Below are positions 43,822-53,028 of a stretch of DNA of 64,000 bases, in pieces. Below the pieces are notes generated by a model. It was not told the origin of the DNA, searched no databases, and saw only the letters and a list, made by a program, of their open reading frames with translations. The position numbers were made by a program, and so were the translations under genes. The DNA comes from Phytopseudomonas seleniipraecipitans. GTDB taxonomy: Bacteria > Pseudomonadota > Gammaproteobacteria > Pseudomonadales > Pseudomonadaceae. The stretch lies in assembly GCF_900102335.1 (NCBI RefSeq), contig NZ_FNBM01000008.1, positions 62,001 through 126,000 on the forward strand, given 5' to 3'. Every line of letters starts with the position of its first letter. The stretch's first letter is position 1.

Positions 43822-45135
43822 ATGCCGCAACTGTCCCGCCTCACCTCTCTGGCCCTGGCGATTGCCCTGCTCGGTGGCGCACCCGTGCTGCATGCCGACC
43901 AGGCTCCAATCACGCCGCCGCCGGCAGCCGAGCAGAACGCCGCGCCGCTACCGCTGGACGAGCTGCGCACCTTTGCCGAGGTGATGGACCGCATCAAGGC
44001 GGCCTATGTAGAGCCAGTGACGGATAAGGAACTGCTGGAGAATGCCATCAAGGGCATGCTCAGCAATCTTGACCCGCATTCGGCATACCTTGACCCCAAA
44101 GCCTTCGCTGAACTGCAGGAAAGCACCAGTGGGGAGTTCGGTGGACTGGGCATTGAGGTCGGCACCGAAGACGGCTTCATCAAGGTGGTCTCGCCAATCG
44201 ATGACACCCCGGCGTCCAAGGCAGGCATCCACCCCGGCGACCTGATCGTCAAGATCGACGGCAAGCCGACCAAGGGCCAGTCGATGATGGAAGCCGTGGA
44301 GAAGATGCGCGGCAAAGCCGGCAGCAAAATCGTCCTGACCCTCGTACGTGAGGGTGGCAAACCGTTCGACGTGGAGCTGACCCGCGCCGTCATCAAGGTC
44401 ACCAGCGTCCGCAATCAACTGCTTGATCCGGGCTATGGCTACATTCGCGTCACCCAATTCCAGGTCAACACCGGCGAAGAAGTCGGCAAGGCACTGAACA
44501 AGCTGCGCAAGGAAAACGGCAAGAAGCTCAGTGGCCTGGTGCTCGACCTGCGCAACAACCCAGGCGGCGTGCTGCAGTCAGCCGTCGAAGTCGCCGATCA
44601 CTTCCTCAAGAAGGGTTTGATCGTCTATACCAAGGGCCGTATTCCTAATTCGGAGCTGCGTTTCTCGGCAGACCCGCTCGACGCAAGCGAAGGCGTACCA
44701 CTGGTGGTGCTGATCAACGGCGGCAGCGCCTCGGCCTCGGAAATCGTTGCGGGCGCTCTGCAAGATCACAAGCGCGGCGTGGTGATGGGTACCGACAGTT
44801 TCGGCAAGGGCTCGGTGCAGACCGTGCTGCCGCTGAACAACGACCGCGCGCTGAAGATCACCACCGCGCTGTACTTCACCCCCAATGGCCGCTCCATCCA
44901 GGCCCAAGGCATCGTCCCCGACGTGGAAGTGGCGCGCGCCAAGCTGACACGCGAAAGCGACGACCCGAGCCTCAAGGAAGCCGACCTGCTAGGCCATCTC
45001 GGCAATGGCAACGGTGGCGCGGACCGCCCCAGCGGCAGCGCTGCCAGCAAAGCCGCACGGCCGCAGGACGATGACTATCAGCTGAGCCAGGCCCTGAACC
45101 TGCTCAAAGGGCTGAACGTCACCCGCGCCGACTAA
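43822..45135 (+). CDS. ctpA: Carboxy-terminal processing protease CtpA (S41)
   Basis: A 437-residue periplasmic serine protease with a Ser-Lys dyad. Signal peptide to about VLHADQ; PDZ domain at roughly residues 105-185; catalytic Ser302 in NGGSASASEIVAG and Lys329 in SFGKGSVQT. In P. aeruginosa CtpA, with LbcA, degrades peptidoglycan cross-link hydrolases. The EnvC-like gene just upstream fits a shared job in cell-wall remodelling. The tail is Ala/Ser-rich before DDYQLSQALNLLKGL. Confidence 0.95.
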   Translation: MPQLSRLTSLALAIALLGGAPVLHADQAPITPPPAAEQNAAPLPLDELRTFAEVMDRIKAAYVEPVTDKELLENAIKGMLSNLDPHSAYLDPKAFAELQESTSGEFGGLGIEVGTEDGFIKVVSPIDDTPASKAGIHPGDLIVKIDGKPTKGQSMMEAVEKMRGKAGSKIVLTLVREGGKPFDVELTRAVIKVTSVRNQLLDPGYGYIRVTQFQVNTGEEVGKALNKLRKENGKKLSGLVLDLRNNPGGVLQSAVEVADHFLKKGLIVYTKGRIPNSELRFSADPLDASEGVPLVVLINGGSASASEIVAGALQDHKRGVVMGTDSFGKGSVQTVLPLNNDRALKITTALYFTPNGRSIQAQGIVPDVEVARAKLTRESDDPSLKEADLLGHLGNGNGGADRPSGSAASKAARPQDDDYQLSQALNLLKGLNVTRAD

Positions 45136-45149
45136 ACGTCTGCGTCGAT

Positions 45150-45187
45150 AAAAAGCCCCGTTGCAGCGTGCTGCAACGGGGCTTTTT
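45150..45187 (+). terminator. Terminator after ctpA
   Basis: AAAAAGCCCCGTTGCAGC pairs with GCTGCAACGGGGCTTTTT around GT: a perfect 18-bp stem. Confidence 0.95.
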
Positions 45188-45196
45188 GTTATATGA

Positions 45197-45810
45197 GCTC
45201 GCGGTGAATGGTGGGTGTGATGCCGATGATGCGGCAAGGCTGCAATCGTTCGCGCCGGGGCGACGCTTCTATGCAGGGCATGGTGCTGCCCTGAAAACCA
45301 CGCCCATACCCCATCCTTGTAGGAGCCGCGCCCCCGCGGCGAATGGTGGGTGTGACGCCGGTACAGCGGCAAGGCTGCAATCGTTCGCGCCGGACACGGT
45401 GCGGCCGTGAAACCACTCACACACCCCATCCTTGTAGGAGCCGCGACCCCGCGGCGAATGGTGGGTGTGATGCCGATAATGCGGCAAGGCTGCAATCATT
45501 CGCGCCGGGGCGGCGCTCCTGCGCGGGGCACGGTGCGGCCGTGAAACCACGCACACACCCCATCCTTGTAGGAGCCGCGACCCCGCGGCGAATGGTGGGT
45601 GTGACGCCGATAAAGCGGCAAGCCTGCAATCGTTCGCGCCGGACACGGTGCGGCCGTGAACCACTCACACACCCCATCCTTGTAGGAGCCGCGACCCCGC
45701 GGCGAATGGTGGGTGTGACGCCGGTACAGCGGCAAGGCTGCCATCGTTCGCGCCGGAGCGGCGCCTCTACGCGGGGCGCAGTGCGGCCCGGGAGCCCCTA
45801 CAGAAGCGGC
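45197..45810. repeat. Array of five REP-type palindromes with alternating unit length
   Basis: GAATGGTGGGTGTGA occurs at 45206, 45341, 45456, 45590 and 45704; the intervals are 135, 115, 134 and 114 bp. Each later unit carries the hairpin GCCGCG-(A/C)CC-CCGCGGC just before it. Long units contain about 20 extra bases after CGCGCCGG that short ones lack. Frames through the array are artefacts of the repeat. It fills the gap between ctpA and the solute-binding pair. Confidence 0.9.
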
Positions 45811-45826
45811 GGTGCATGAATCATGC

Positions 45827-46582
45827 TTACAGGTAGCTGTTGGTCATCTCGTCGATGAAGCCTTCGTTGCGCAGCTCATCCAGCGCCTTCTGCAACCGTT
45901 GCACCACCTCGTCCGGCGTGTCCTTGTTGATCGCCAGATACAGCTCGGCCTCGTTGAAACGCAGCACCGTGTTCAGCCCGCTAACACCTTCCTGCTTGGC
46001 CAGGTAGCGGCCGACTGGATCGGTGGTCGCCCACAGGTCGATCTTGCCGCCGGTGAGTTTCTTGACGTTCTCCTGGTCGCGGAGCGCATTGACCGGCGCC
46101 AGGCCCTGGCTCTCCAAATGCTGGCTGACCGCATCGTTCTTGTAGGCGCCGATGGTGTACTGGCCGGCCTCCTTCAGGCTGTTGACGGTCAGGTTGTTAC
46201 CAGGCGCCGCCAGCAATACCCAGCCGGTCTTGGCCAGCGGGCCAACCCACTTGAACAGCGCCTGACGCTCGGGAGTGAAGGTGGTCGAGAACAGCGCATA
46301 GTTGGGCTTGTCGAGGGTCAGCTTGTAAAGGCGATCCCAGGGAAAGCGCAGTGTCAGGCTGTAACTGATGTTGGCGCGTTTGAACATCTCGCGCACGATC
46401 TCGGCATTGATGCCGTCAATGCCGTCGTCACGCGCGAAGTTCTTGTCGTCCACCGCCATGTTGAAGGGTGGGAAGTTCTCGGTCAGCAGCACCATCTTGT
46501 AGTCGGCTGGCAACTCGGCCCTGGCGGCACATGCCGCAAGAGAAAGAACCAGTACGATCGCTTTCAGAGTGTTGTTCAACAT
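45827..46582 (-). CDS. Periplasmic solute-binding protein family 3, copy A
   Basis: A 251-residue exported protein. Signal peptide to about ACAARA; the mature part begins ELPADYKMVLLTENFPPFNM, the SBP family 3 entry strand. No transporter permease or ATPase is beside it. It is about 60% identical by eye to the next gene (shared LTLRFPWDR, KLFEWVGP-like and RYLA(K/R)QEGVSGL blocks). The frame opens 54 codons further upstream, but the ATG at 46582 with GGGGACGACTG starts the signal peptide. Ligand unknown. Confidence 0.87.
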   Translation of the reverse strand: MLNNTLKAIVLVLSLAACAARAELPADYKMVLLTENFPPFNMAVDDKNFARDDGIDGINAEIVREMFKRANISYSLTLRFPWDRLYKLTLDKPNYALFSTTFTPERQALFKWVGPLAKTGWVLLAAPGNNLTVNSLKEAGQYTIGAYKNDAVSQHLESQGLAPVNALRDQENVKKLTGGKIDLWATTDPVGRYLAKQEGVSGLNTVLRFNEAELYLAINKDTPDEVVQRLQKALDELRNEGFIDEMTNSYL

Positions 46583-46768
46583 CAGTCGTCCCCGCCGCGT
46601 AGTTATGATTATGCTTGGCGGCCTCCTGCCGAATTCCCGCGTCATTACCTTCCCTGGCGATGTACACCGTGCGCTCTGGGCACACTGCATGTGCGCATGA
46701 AGGGCGGATACAGACCAGGCGGGCGCTCCCTCAAGCGCCCACAACGCACTGTCAAACCGCCTTCAGGC

Positions 46769-47524
46769 TTAAAGATAACTGTTGAGGATGGTGTCGACCA
46801 ATCCCTCAGCCCGCATCTTGTCCAGTTCGGACTGCAGCTTTTGTACCACCTCGTCAGGTACTTCGCGGTTCAAGGCGAGATAGAGCTGCGCGCTGTTGAA
46901 ACGCAGTATGGTCTTCAAACCGCTGACACCCTCTTGACGCGCCAGGTAACGCCCGGCCGGATCGCCAGTGGCCCACAAATCGATCTGCTCGGCCATCAGC
47001 TTCTTGGCATTTTCCTGATCGCGCAACGAAGTGATTGGCTGCATGCCCTGCTTTTCCAGGTACTCGGCAATCGCGTCGCCCTTGTAGGCGCCGACGCGGT
47101 ACTGCGCCGCCTGCTGCAGATTGTTGACCACCAGTGTGCTGTCGCCGCGCGCCAGCAGCACCCAGTCATCCGGGCCTATTGGCCCTACCCACTTGAATAG
47201 CTTCTCGCGCTCAGGCAGCCGGGCGGTTACGAACACGCCGTAGCCGGGCTTTTCCAATGCAAGGTTGTAGATACGGTCCCAGGGGAAGCGCAGGGTGAGA
47301 CTGTAAGAAATACCGGCGCGCTTGAACATTTCACGCACCACATCGGCGGCGATGCCGTTGATACCGTCTTCCTGCGCGAAGTTCTTTCCGTTGCTGGCCA
47401 TGTTGTACGGTGGGAAGTTTTCCGTCAGCAACACCACGTTGTAGTTCGGGTCGATTTCGGCGCGTGCCGCCGATGTCATCACGAGCAGCGCACCCGCCAC
47501 TGCCAACCACAGACGTTTCCACAT
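46769..47524 (-). CDS. Periplasmic solute-binding protein family 3, copy B
   Basis: A 251-residue paralogue of copy A with its own signal peptide (to about MTSAARA) and the same EIDPNYNVVLLTENFPPYNM start. Same length and order of conserved blocks, including DQENAKKLMAEQIDLWATGDP. The two genes lie 186 bp apart on the same strand. In P. aeruginosa this locus also carries tandem homologues. Orphan binding proteins may act as receptors for chemoreceptors or kinases rather than for uptake; that is inference. Confidence 0.87.
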   Translation of the reverse strand: MWKRLWLAVAGALLVMTSAARAEIDPNYNVVLLTENFPPYNMASNGKNFAQEDGINGIAADVVREMFKRAGISYSLTLRFPWDRIYNLALEKPGYGVFVTARLPEREKLFKWVGPIGPDDWVLLARGDSTLVVNNLQQAAQYRVGAYKGDAIAEYLEKQGMQPITSLRDQENAKKLMAEQIDLWATGDPAGRYLARQEGVSGLKTILRFNSAQLYLALNREVPDEVVQKLQSELDKMRAEGLVDTILNSYL

Positions 47525-47737
47525 GTACTCGACTACCTGTCATTCAGAACGTTGACGGGCGGCCGGAAAGGTAACGCCCGGAGCAACCGGGCTAATTCAT
47601 CAGAAACCTCGGGCTAGACGCCCGGGCTCGACAAATCCCTGTCACTCGGGTGCTAGCTTAGCGCCATTAGTGGGCGGCAAGAAGTGCAGATGCCCCAACT
47701 TGGACATACCGCACACTCACAGCCCTGCGCGACGTGC

Positions 47738-48508
47738 TCAGCGCACCACGATGCCGCGGCTGGCCATGTAGGCCTTGGCTTCCGGAACGGTGAATTCACC
47801 AAAGTGGAAGATGCTGGCAGCAAGCACCGCTGCCGCTTTGCCTTCGATGACGCCGTCAGCGAGGTGCTGCAGGTTGCCGACACCGCCGGAGGCGATCACC
47901 GGGATACCTACCGCTTCGCTGATGGCGCGGGTCACGCCCAGGTCATAACCGCTCTTCACGCCGTCCTGGTCCATGCTGGTGAGCAGAATCTCGCCGGCGC
48001 CCAGGCCTTCCATCTTCTGCGCCCAAAGCACCGCATCGAGACCGGTGGGCTTGCGTCCGCCGTGGGTGAAAATTTCCCAGCGCGGTGTTTCGCCCGGCGC
48101 GGAAACGCGCTTGGCATCGATGGCGACGACGATGCACTGGGAACCGAAACGTGAGGCCGCCTCACCGACGAACTCCGGGGTAAACACCGCGGCGGTATTG
48201 ATCGATACCTTGTCGGCACCGGCATTGAGCAGGTTACGGATGTCCATCACGGTACGCACGCCACCGCCCACGGTCAGCGGGATGAACACCTGGCTGGCCA
48301 TGCGCTCGACGGTATGCAGCGTGGTGTCGCGGCCGTCGACACTGGCAGTGATGTCGAGAAAGGTAATCTCGTCGGCGCCCTGCTCGTCGTAACGGCGAGC
48401 GATTTCCACCGGGTCACCGGCATCACGGATGTTCTCGAATTTGACGCCCTTGACCACGCGACCGTTGTCCACGTCGAGGCAGGGGATGATGCGTTTAGCC
48501 AGTGCCAT
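47738..48508 (-). CDS. hisF: Imidazole glycerol phosphate synthase, cyclase subunit HisF
   Basis: A 256-residue (beta/alpha)8 enzyme that forms imidazole glycerol phosphate and AICAR with ammonia from HisH. The start ALAKRIIPCLDVDNGRVVKG contains the catalytic Asp, with the second one around MDQDGVKSGYD. Phosphate-binding glycines are in ASGGVGN. Last gene of the leftward his cluster. An inverted repeat (48520-48584) lies between it and hisA. Confidence 0.97.
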   Translation of the reverse strand: MALAKRIIPCLDVDNGRVVKGVKFENIRDAGDPVEIARRYDEQGADEITFLDITASVDGRDTTLHTVERMASQVFIPLTVGGGVRTVMDIRNLLNAGADKVSINTAAVFTPEFVGEAASRFGSQCIVVAIDAKRVSAPGETPRWEIFTHGGRKPTGLDAVLWAQKMEGLGAGEILLTSMDQDGVKSGYDLGVTRAISEAVGIPVIASGGVGNLQHLADGVIEGKAAAVLAASIFHFGEFTVPEAKAYMASRGIVVR

Positions 48509-48519
48509 AACGGTATTCC

Positions 48520-48584
48520 CGTAGGGTGGGTGCAACCCACCGATAAAGATTGCGTCAACTGCGGTGGGTTGCCACCCACCCTAC
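48520..48584. repeat. Long inverted repeat between hisA and hisF
   Basis: GTAGGGTGGGTGCAACCCACCG at the left (two parts of 11 bases) mirrors CGGTGGGTTGCCACCCACCCTAC at the right. It is a member of the dispersed GGGTGG palindrome class and could fold in the his mRNA. Confidence 0.75.
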
Positions 48585-48590
48585 CTCTGC

Positions 48591-49328
48591 TTATTTCTTG
48601 AAGTTGTCGCAGAAAGCCTGAGCCTCGGCGACATCAAGCGTGCCTTCGTAGATGGCCCGGCCGGTGATGGCACCGATGATGCCAGGCGAACGCGCCAGCA
48701 GCAGTTTCTCGATATCGCTCAGGTTGTGAATGCCGCCCGAAGCGATCACCGGAATGCGGCTGGCAGCGGCCAGCGCAGCGGTGGCCTCGACGTTGCAGCC
48801 CTGCATCATGCCGTCCTTGGCGATGTCGGTGTAAACGATCGCCGACACGCCATCGGCCTCGAAGCGCTTGGCCAGATCGGTAGCCTGTACGCTGCTCACT
48901 TCAGCCCAGCCGTCGGTGGCGACGAAGCCATCCTTGGCGTCCAGGCCGACGATCACCTTGCCCGGGAAGGCCTTGCAGGCCTCGGCAACGAACTCGGGTT
49001 CCTTGACCGCCTTGGTGCCGATGATCACGTAGCTGACGCCAGCCTTGACGTAATGCTCGATGGTTTCCAGCGAGCGGATGCCGCCACCGATCTGGATCGG
49101 CAGGTTCGGGTAGCGCTTGGCGATGGCGGTAACCACATCGCCGTTGACCGGCTTGCCCTCGAAAGCGCCGTTGAGATCGACCAGATGCAGACGACGGCAC
49201 CCGCCCTCGACCCATTTGGCGGCCATGCTCACCGGATCGTCGGAGAACACCGTGGAGTCTTCCATGCGGCCCTGGCGCAGACGCACGCAGGCGCCGTCCT
49301 TGAGGTCGATAGCGGGAATAATCAGCAT
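48591..49328 (-). CDS. hisA: ProFAR isomerase HisA
   Basis: A 245-residue (beta/alpha)8 isomerase for the fourth step of histidine synthesis. LIIPAIDLKDGACVRLRQG holds the first catalytic Asp, and VYTDIAKDGMMQG the second. The ATG at 49328 is preferred to an in-frame GTG two codons upstream; AAGGTGTGCAG precedes it. It stands between the DUF2164 gene and hisF in the leftward cluster. Confidence 0.97.
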   Translation of the reverse strand: MLIIPAIDLKDGACVRLRQGRMEDSTVFSDDPVSMAAKWVEGGCRRLHLVDLNGAFEGKPVNGDVVTAIAKRYPNLPIQIGGGIRSLETIEHYVKAGVSYVIIGTKAVKEPEFVAEACKAFPGKVIVGLDAKDGFVATDGWAEVSSVQATDLAKRFEADGVSAIVYTDIAKDGMMQGCNVEATAALAAASRIPVIASGGIHNLSDIEKLLLARSPGIIGAITGRAIYEGTLDVAEAQAFCDNFKK

Positions 49329-49366
49329 CTGCACACCTTGTCTAGTTCAGCCAGCGTTGGCTGGAA

Positions 49367-49621
49367 TCAATCTTTCTCGAGCGCCCACAGGTCGACTTCG
49401 AGGCTTTCGAAGCGCTCACGCAGCAAGCTGTGCGCGTCGGTGACCGCTCGGTTGTAGTAATGCGGTGCCACTTCGCGGGCGAACAGTTCGAGTAGTTCGA
49501 TCACCTCGAAAGAGCCCAACTCCAGCTCGTAACGATCGGCCAGAAAGCGCTGCAGCTTGTGCACTGCGTCGCTTTCCTGCTCGGGCGTGAGCGTGAGGAT
49601 CGGGCTCTTGAGCCTGGCCAC
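49367..49621 (-). CDS. DUF2164 family protein inside the his cluster
   Basis: An 84-residue soluble protein with the family's block LQRFLADRYELELGSFEVIELLELF and ending RERFESLEVDLWALEKD. It starts with GTG at 49621, which shares its G with the hisH stop (TAGTG), so translation is coupled to hisH. A frame reaching 74 codons further is an overlap of hisH. No enzymatic role is known for the family. Its place between hisH and hisA suggests a link to histidine synthesis or simple co-expression. Confidence 0.85.
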   Translation of the reverse strand: MARLKSPILTLTPEQESDAVHKLQRFLADRYELELGSFEVIELLELFAREVAPHYYNRAVTDAHSLLRERFESLEVDLWALEKD

Positions 49622-50259
49622 TACCAGCGGCCATCCCAGGCAGCGAAATTCTGCAGCAACTGCAGGCCGTGGGTGTGGCTCTTCTCGGGGTGAAACTGCA
49701 CGGCGAAGCGCGAACCATCGGCCAACGCGGCGGCGAAATCCTTGCCGTAGTGGCCGCGACCGACGACCTGCTGCGCCTTGCCGGCTTCGATGTAATAACT
49801 GTGCACGAAGTAGAAACGCGCGTGATCCGGAATGCTGTGCCACAGCGGATGGTTGACCGCCTGGCTCACTTCGTTCCAGCCCATATGCGGCACTTTGAGC
49901 GGCTCGCCGTCTTCGACCATGTTCTTGCCGAAAAACCGCACCTGGCCGGGGAACAGCCCGATGCAGTCGACGCCTTCATTCTCTTCGCTGCGCTCGAGCA
50001 ACGCCTGCATGCCCACGCAGATACCGAGGAACGGGCGGTCCTGGCTGACTTCACGCACCAGCTCATCGAAGCCCAGACGGCGAATCTCGGCCATGCAATC
50101 ACGGATCGCACCGACGCCAGGAAACACCACGCGGTCGGCCTCACGGATCACCTGCGCGTCGCTGGTCACCAGCACCCGGCCGGCCCCGACATGCTCCAGG
50201 GCCTTGGCCACCGAATGCAGATTGCCCATGCCGTAGTCGATGACTGCAACCGTCTGCAT
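49621..50259 (-). CDS. hisH: Imidazole glycerol phosphate synthase, glutaminase subunit HisH
   Basis: A 212-residue class I glutamine amidotransferase that feeds ammonia to HisF. The nucleophile is in FLGICVGMQALLE and the His-Glu pair in FAVQFHPEKSHTHG. AVIDYGMGNLHSVAKALE is the normal N-terminus. Its start overlaps the hisB stop (ATGA) and its stop overlaps the DUF2164 start. Confidence 0.97.
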   Translation of the reverse strand: MQTVAVIDYGMGNLHSVAKALEHVGAGRVLVTSDAQVIREADRVVFPGVGAIRDCMAEIRRLGFDELVREVSQDRPFLGICVGMQALLERSEENEGVDCIGLFPGQVRFFGKNMVEDGEPLKVPHMGWNEVSQAVNHPLWHSIPDHARFYFVHSYYIEAGKAQQVVGRGHYGKDFAAALADGSRFAVQFHPEKSHTHGLQLLQNFAAWDGRW

Positions 50260-50852
50260 CAGAGTACGCCCTTGGTCGACGGCATCTGCCCGGCCATGCG
50301 CGGATCAAGCTCCACGGCCATGCGCAGGGCGCGGCCGAACGCCTTGAATACCGTTTCGATCTGGTGGTGGGTGTTCACGCCACGCAGATTGTCGATATGC
50401 AGGCTGACCTGGGCGTGGTTGACGAAGCCCTGGAAGAATTCCTGAAACAGGTCGACATCGAAGCCACCGACCACCGCGCGCGTGAACGGCACGTGCATCT
50501 GCAGGCCAGGACGACCGGAGAAGTCGATGACTACGCGAGACAGCGCTTCGTCGAGCGGCACGTAGGAGTGGCCGTAACGGGTCATGCCCTTCTTGTCGCC
50601 GACGGCCTTGGCGAATGCCTGGCCGAGGGTGATGCCGACGTCCTCGACGGTGTGGTGATCGTCGATTTCCAGATCACCTTTGCACGCGATGTCCAGATCG
50701 ATCAGACCATGGCGGGCGATCTGGTCGAGCATGTGCTCCATGAAAGGCACGCCGATATCGAAGCGCGCCTTGCCGGTGCCGTCCAGGTTGATAGAGACCT
50801 TGATCTGGGTCTCCAGGGTGTTGCGCTCGACGAATGCCGTACGTTCGGCCAT
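50259..50852 (-). CDS. hisB: Imidazoleglycerol-phosphate dehydratase HisB
   Basis: A 197-residue Mn-dependent dehydratase for the sixth step of histidine synthesis; it lacks the phosphatase half fused to it in enterics. Metal-binding blocks are FMEHMLDQIARHG, DIDDHHTVED-like EIDDHHTVEDVG and NLRGVNTHHQIE. The ATG at 50852 follows GTGGAGCAGGTG; the frame opens 25 codons earlier. First gene of the leftward hisB-hisH-DUF2164-hisA-hisF set. Confidence 0.97.
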   Translation of the reverse strand: MAERTAFVERNTLETQIKVSINLDGTGKARFDIGVPFMEHMLDQIARHGLIDLDIACKGDLEIDDHHTVEDVGITLGQAFAKAVGDKKGMTRYGHSYVPLDEALSRVVIDFSGRPGLQMHVPFTRAVVGGFDVDLFQEFFQGFVNHAQVSLHIDNLRGVNTHHQIETVFKAFGRALRMAVELDPRMAGQMPSTKGVL

Positions 50853-50970
50853 CACCTGCTCCACAAAATCGTTGGGCGAAAGGGCGACCATTATAGGCTG
50901 ATAAGCGCTAAACCGAGAAAGCCACACGGAAGAATTGGGCGAAACCCGCTTCAGTTATCACCAGGCATAA

Positions 50971-51007
50971 AAAATCCCGCTGGCGCACAAGGCGGCAGCG
51001 GGATTTT
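50971..51007 (-). terminator. Terminator after the OFA transporter gene
   Basis: AAAATCCCGCTG pairs with CAGCGGGATTTT. On the minus strand a T run follows the stem, ending the leftward transporter transcript before hisB. Confidence 0.88.
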
Positions 51008-51022
51008 CAAGGCGACGATGCG

Positions 51023-52681
51023 TTACTGGAACAGCACCAGCGTCTTCTGCAGGGTCACCCACACACCCCACGCCAGCGGCAGACCAACGGCCAGCCAGGC
51101 AGCGATCACCAGCGGCTTGCTCGACGGATCGGCAGCCCACTCCAGCTCACTGGCAGTCGGCTTGGATTTCTCGCCATAAGCGCGCTCAGCGGCCAGTTCT
51201 TCTTCAGTCATGAAGTACTTCGCATCCACCGGACGTACCAGCAGGTTGCAGATGAAGCCCAGCACCAGCAGACCGGCGAGGATGTACAGCGTGATGTCGT
51301 AAGCAGCAGCGCGTTCGACGCCGATGCTCAGTTGATATTCACGCAGGTAGTTGACCAGCACCGGACCGAGGACACCGGCAGCAGCCCAGGCAGTCAGCAG
51401 ACGACCGTGGATAGCACCAACCATCTGGGTACCGAACAGATCCGCCAGGTAGGCCGGAACGGTTGCAAAGCCACCGCCGTACATCGACAGGATCAGGCAG
51501 AAAGCGAACACGAACAGCGCGATGCTGCCCAGGTGACCAGTCCACGGAACCAGCGCATACAGGGTGAAACCCAGCGCGAAGAACACGAAGTAGGTCGCTT
51601 TACGGCCGATCAGGTCGGAGAACGAAGCCCAGAAGAAGCGGCCACCGATGTTGAACAGGCTCAGCAGGCCGGTAAAGCCGGCAGCGATGGCAGCGATCTG
51701 CATCAACTGCTCTTTGCTCAACTCGCTGAATGGCACGTTCACGCCGATCAGTTTGCCACCGAACACTTCCTGCAGCATGGGCGAGGCCATGCCGATAATG
51801 CCGATACCGGCGGAAACGTTAAGGCACAGAACGGCCCAAACCAGCCAGAACTGCGGGGTTTTCCACGCGGTGCTCACGTGTACGTGGCCCTTGGTGATCA
51901 TCGCGTTGTTGGCCTTGGCAGCCGGAGCGACCCAACCAGCGGGTTTCCAGCCAGTCGGCGGAACGCGGTAGGACAGTGCACCACCGACCATGAAGATGAA
52001 ATAGATCACCGCCATGACTACGAAGCTCTGCCACACACCAACATCAGTTTCGCTGGAGAAGTGACCCATCAGCAGGGCGGCGAGGGGGGCACCCACCATC
52101 GCACCACCACCGAAGCCCATGATGGCCATACCGGTGGCCATGCCGCGCTTGTCCGGGAACCACTTGATCAGCGTTGATACCGGGGAGATATAGCCCAGAC
52201 CGAGACCAATACCGCCGATCACACCGGAACCGACCCACATTAACCAAATCTGGTGGGTATAGATACCGAGTGCGGAAATCAGCAGACCGCCACACCAGCA
52301 TACGGCCGAAACCAGGCCGGCCTTACGCGGGCCCGCATGTTCCAACCAACCGCCCCACACGGCAGCTGCGCAGCCGAGGAAGACGAAGAACAGGGTGTAG
52401 ATCCAACCCAGCATGGAGATCTGCCAGTCGCAGTTGCTGGAAAAGATCTGCTCGAAGAAACCGATGTCCGGCGCACAGGCGACGGCAGCATCGATACCGA
52501 TGGCTTTCGACAGCGGCAGCCAGAATACGGAGAATCCGTAGGCCATGCCGATGCACAGGTGGATGGCGAGGGCAGCTGGCGGAACCAGCCAGCGGTTGAA
52601 ACCGGGCTTCGCGATGATGCGTTCTTTGGAAAGAAACGCAGGCGTCGCTGAAGCACCGTTTTGCACGGTGGCGTCAGTCAT
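51023..52681 (-). CDS. OFA-family major facilitator transporter
   Basis: A 552-residue twelve-helix inner-membrane carrier of the oxalate/formate antiporter family. RWLVPPAALAIHLCIGMAYG is the first helix, and the GLGLGYISPVSTLIKWFPDKRGMATG segment is the MFS signature loop of this group. A loop of roughly 60 residues with a Cys pair (CAPDIGFFEQIFSSNCDW) lies between helices 1 and 2. Related Pseudomonas carriers handle small carboxylates; the solute is not certain. Monocistronic, with its own terminator; divergent from the FAD dehydrogenase gene. Confidence 0.88.
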   Translation of the reverse strand: MTDATVQNGASATPAFLSKERIIAKPGFNRWLVPPAALAIHLCIGMAYGFSVFWLPLSKAIGIDAAVACAPDIGFFEQIFSSNCDWQISMLGWIYTLFFVFLGCAAAVWGGWLEHAGPRKAGLVSAVCWCGGLLISALGIYTHQIWLMWVGSGVIGGIGLGLGYISPVSTLIKWFPDKRGMATGMAIMGFGGGAMVGAPLAALLMGHFSSETDVGVWQSFVVMAVIYFIFMVGGALSYRVPPTGWKPAGWVAPAAKANNAMITKGHVHVSTAWKTPQFWLVWAVLCLNVSAGIGIIGMASPMLQEVFGGKLIGVNVPFSELSKEQLMQIAAIAAGFTGLLSLFNIGGRFFWASFSDLIGRKATYFVFFALGFTLYALVPWTGHLGSIALFVFAFCLILSMYGGGFATVPAYLADLFGTQMVGAIHGRLLTAWAAAGVLGPVLVNYLREYQLSIGVERAAAYDITLYILAGLLVLGFICNLLVRPVDAKYFMTEEELAAERAYGEKSKPTASELEWAADPSSKPLVIAAWLAVGLPLAWGVWVTLQKTLVLFQ

Positions 52682-53028
52682 TTTTTCTTCTCTGAATTTA
52701 AGTTGGCAAACAAAGACGATTTATTTGCATACGCCTCTTAACAGCAGCGTTTAACAGCAAATAGTGTTGAGCGAATCATTCGCAGCTAGCTGAACGCTAG
52801 AGTTCCCGCGGCATTGTGTCACATCGCCATAGTGCGTGTGCAACCACCAAAACGCCCCTTTACCTCTCTGAGACGCGGTTCTCAGCCTTGCGCACAAAAA
52901 GTTCCCGACAATCGGTAACTATGCGTAACGAAACCACTCCAAACTCTGGCCTTTAACGTGATGCCGTGCGGCAGCAAACCGCCGGATGGCAGGCGGCCGC
53001 GCTCAATTTCATTCGATCGGAAACAGCC
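52682..53028. other. Divergent promoter region between the OFA transporter and FAD dehydrogenase genes
   Basis: An AT-richer 347-bp gap. No RNA gene, repeat or convincing operator is seen. Confidence 0.5.

Noticed and set aside
45189..45819. Several open frames in the REP array
   Set aside because: They repeat the same peptide pieces because the DNA repeats; no start signals or family resemblance.
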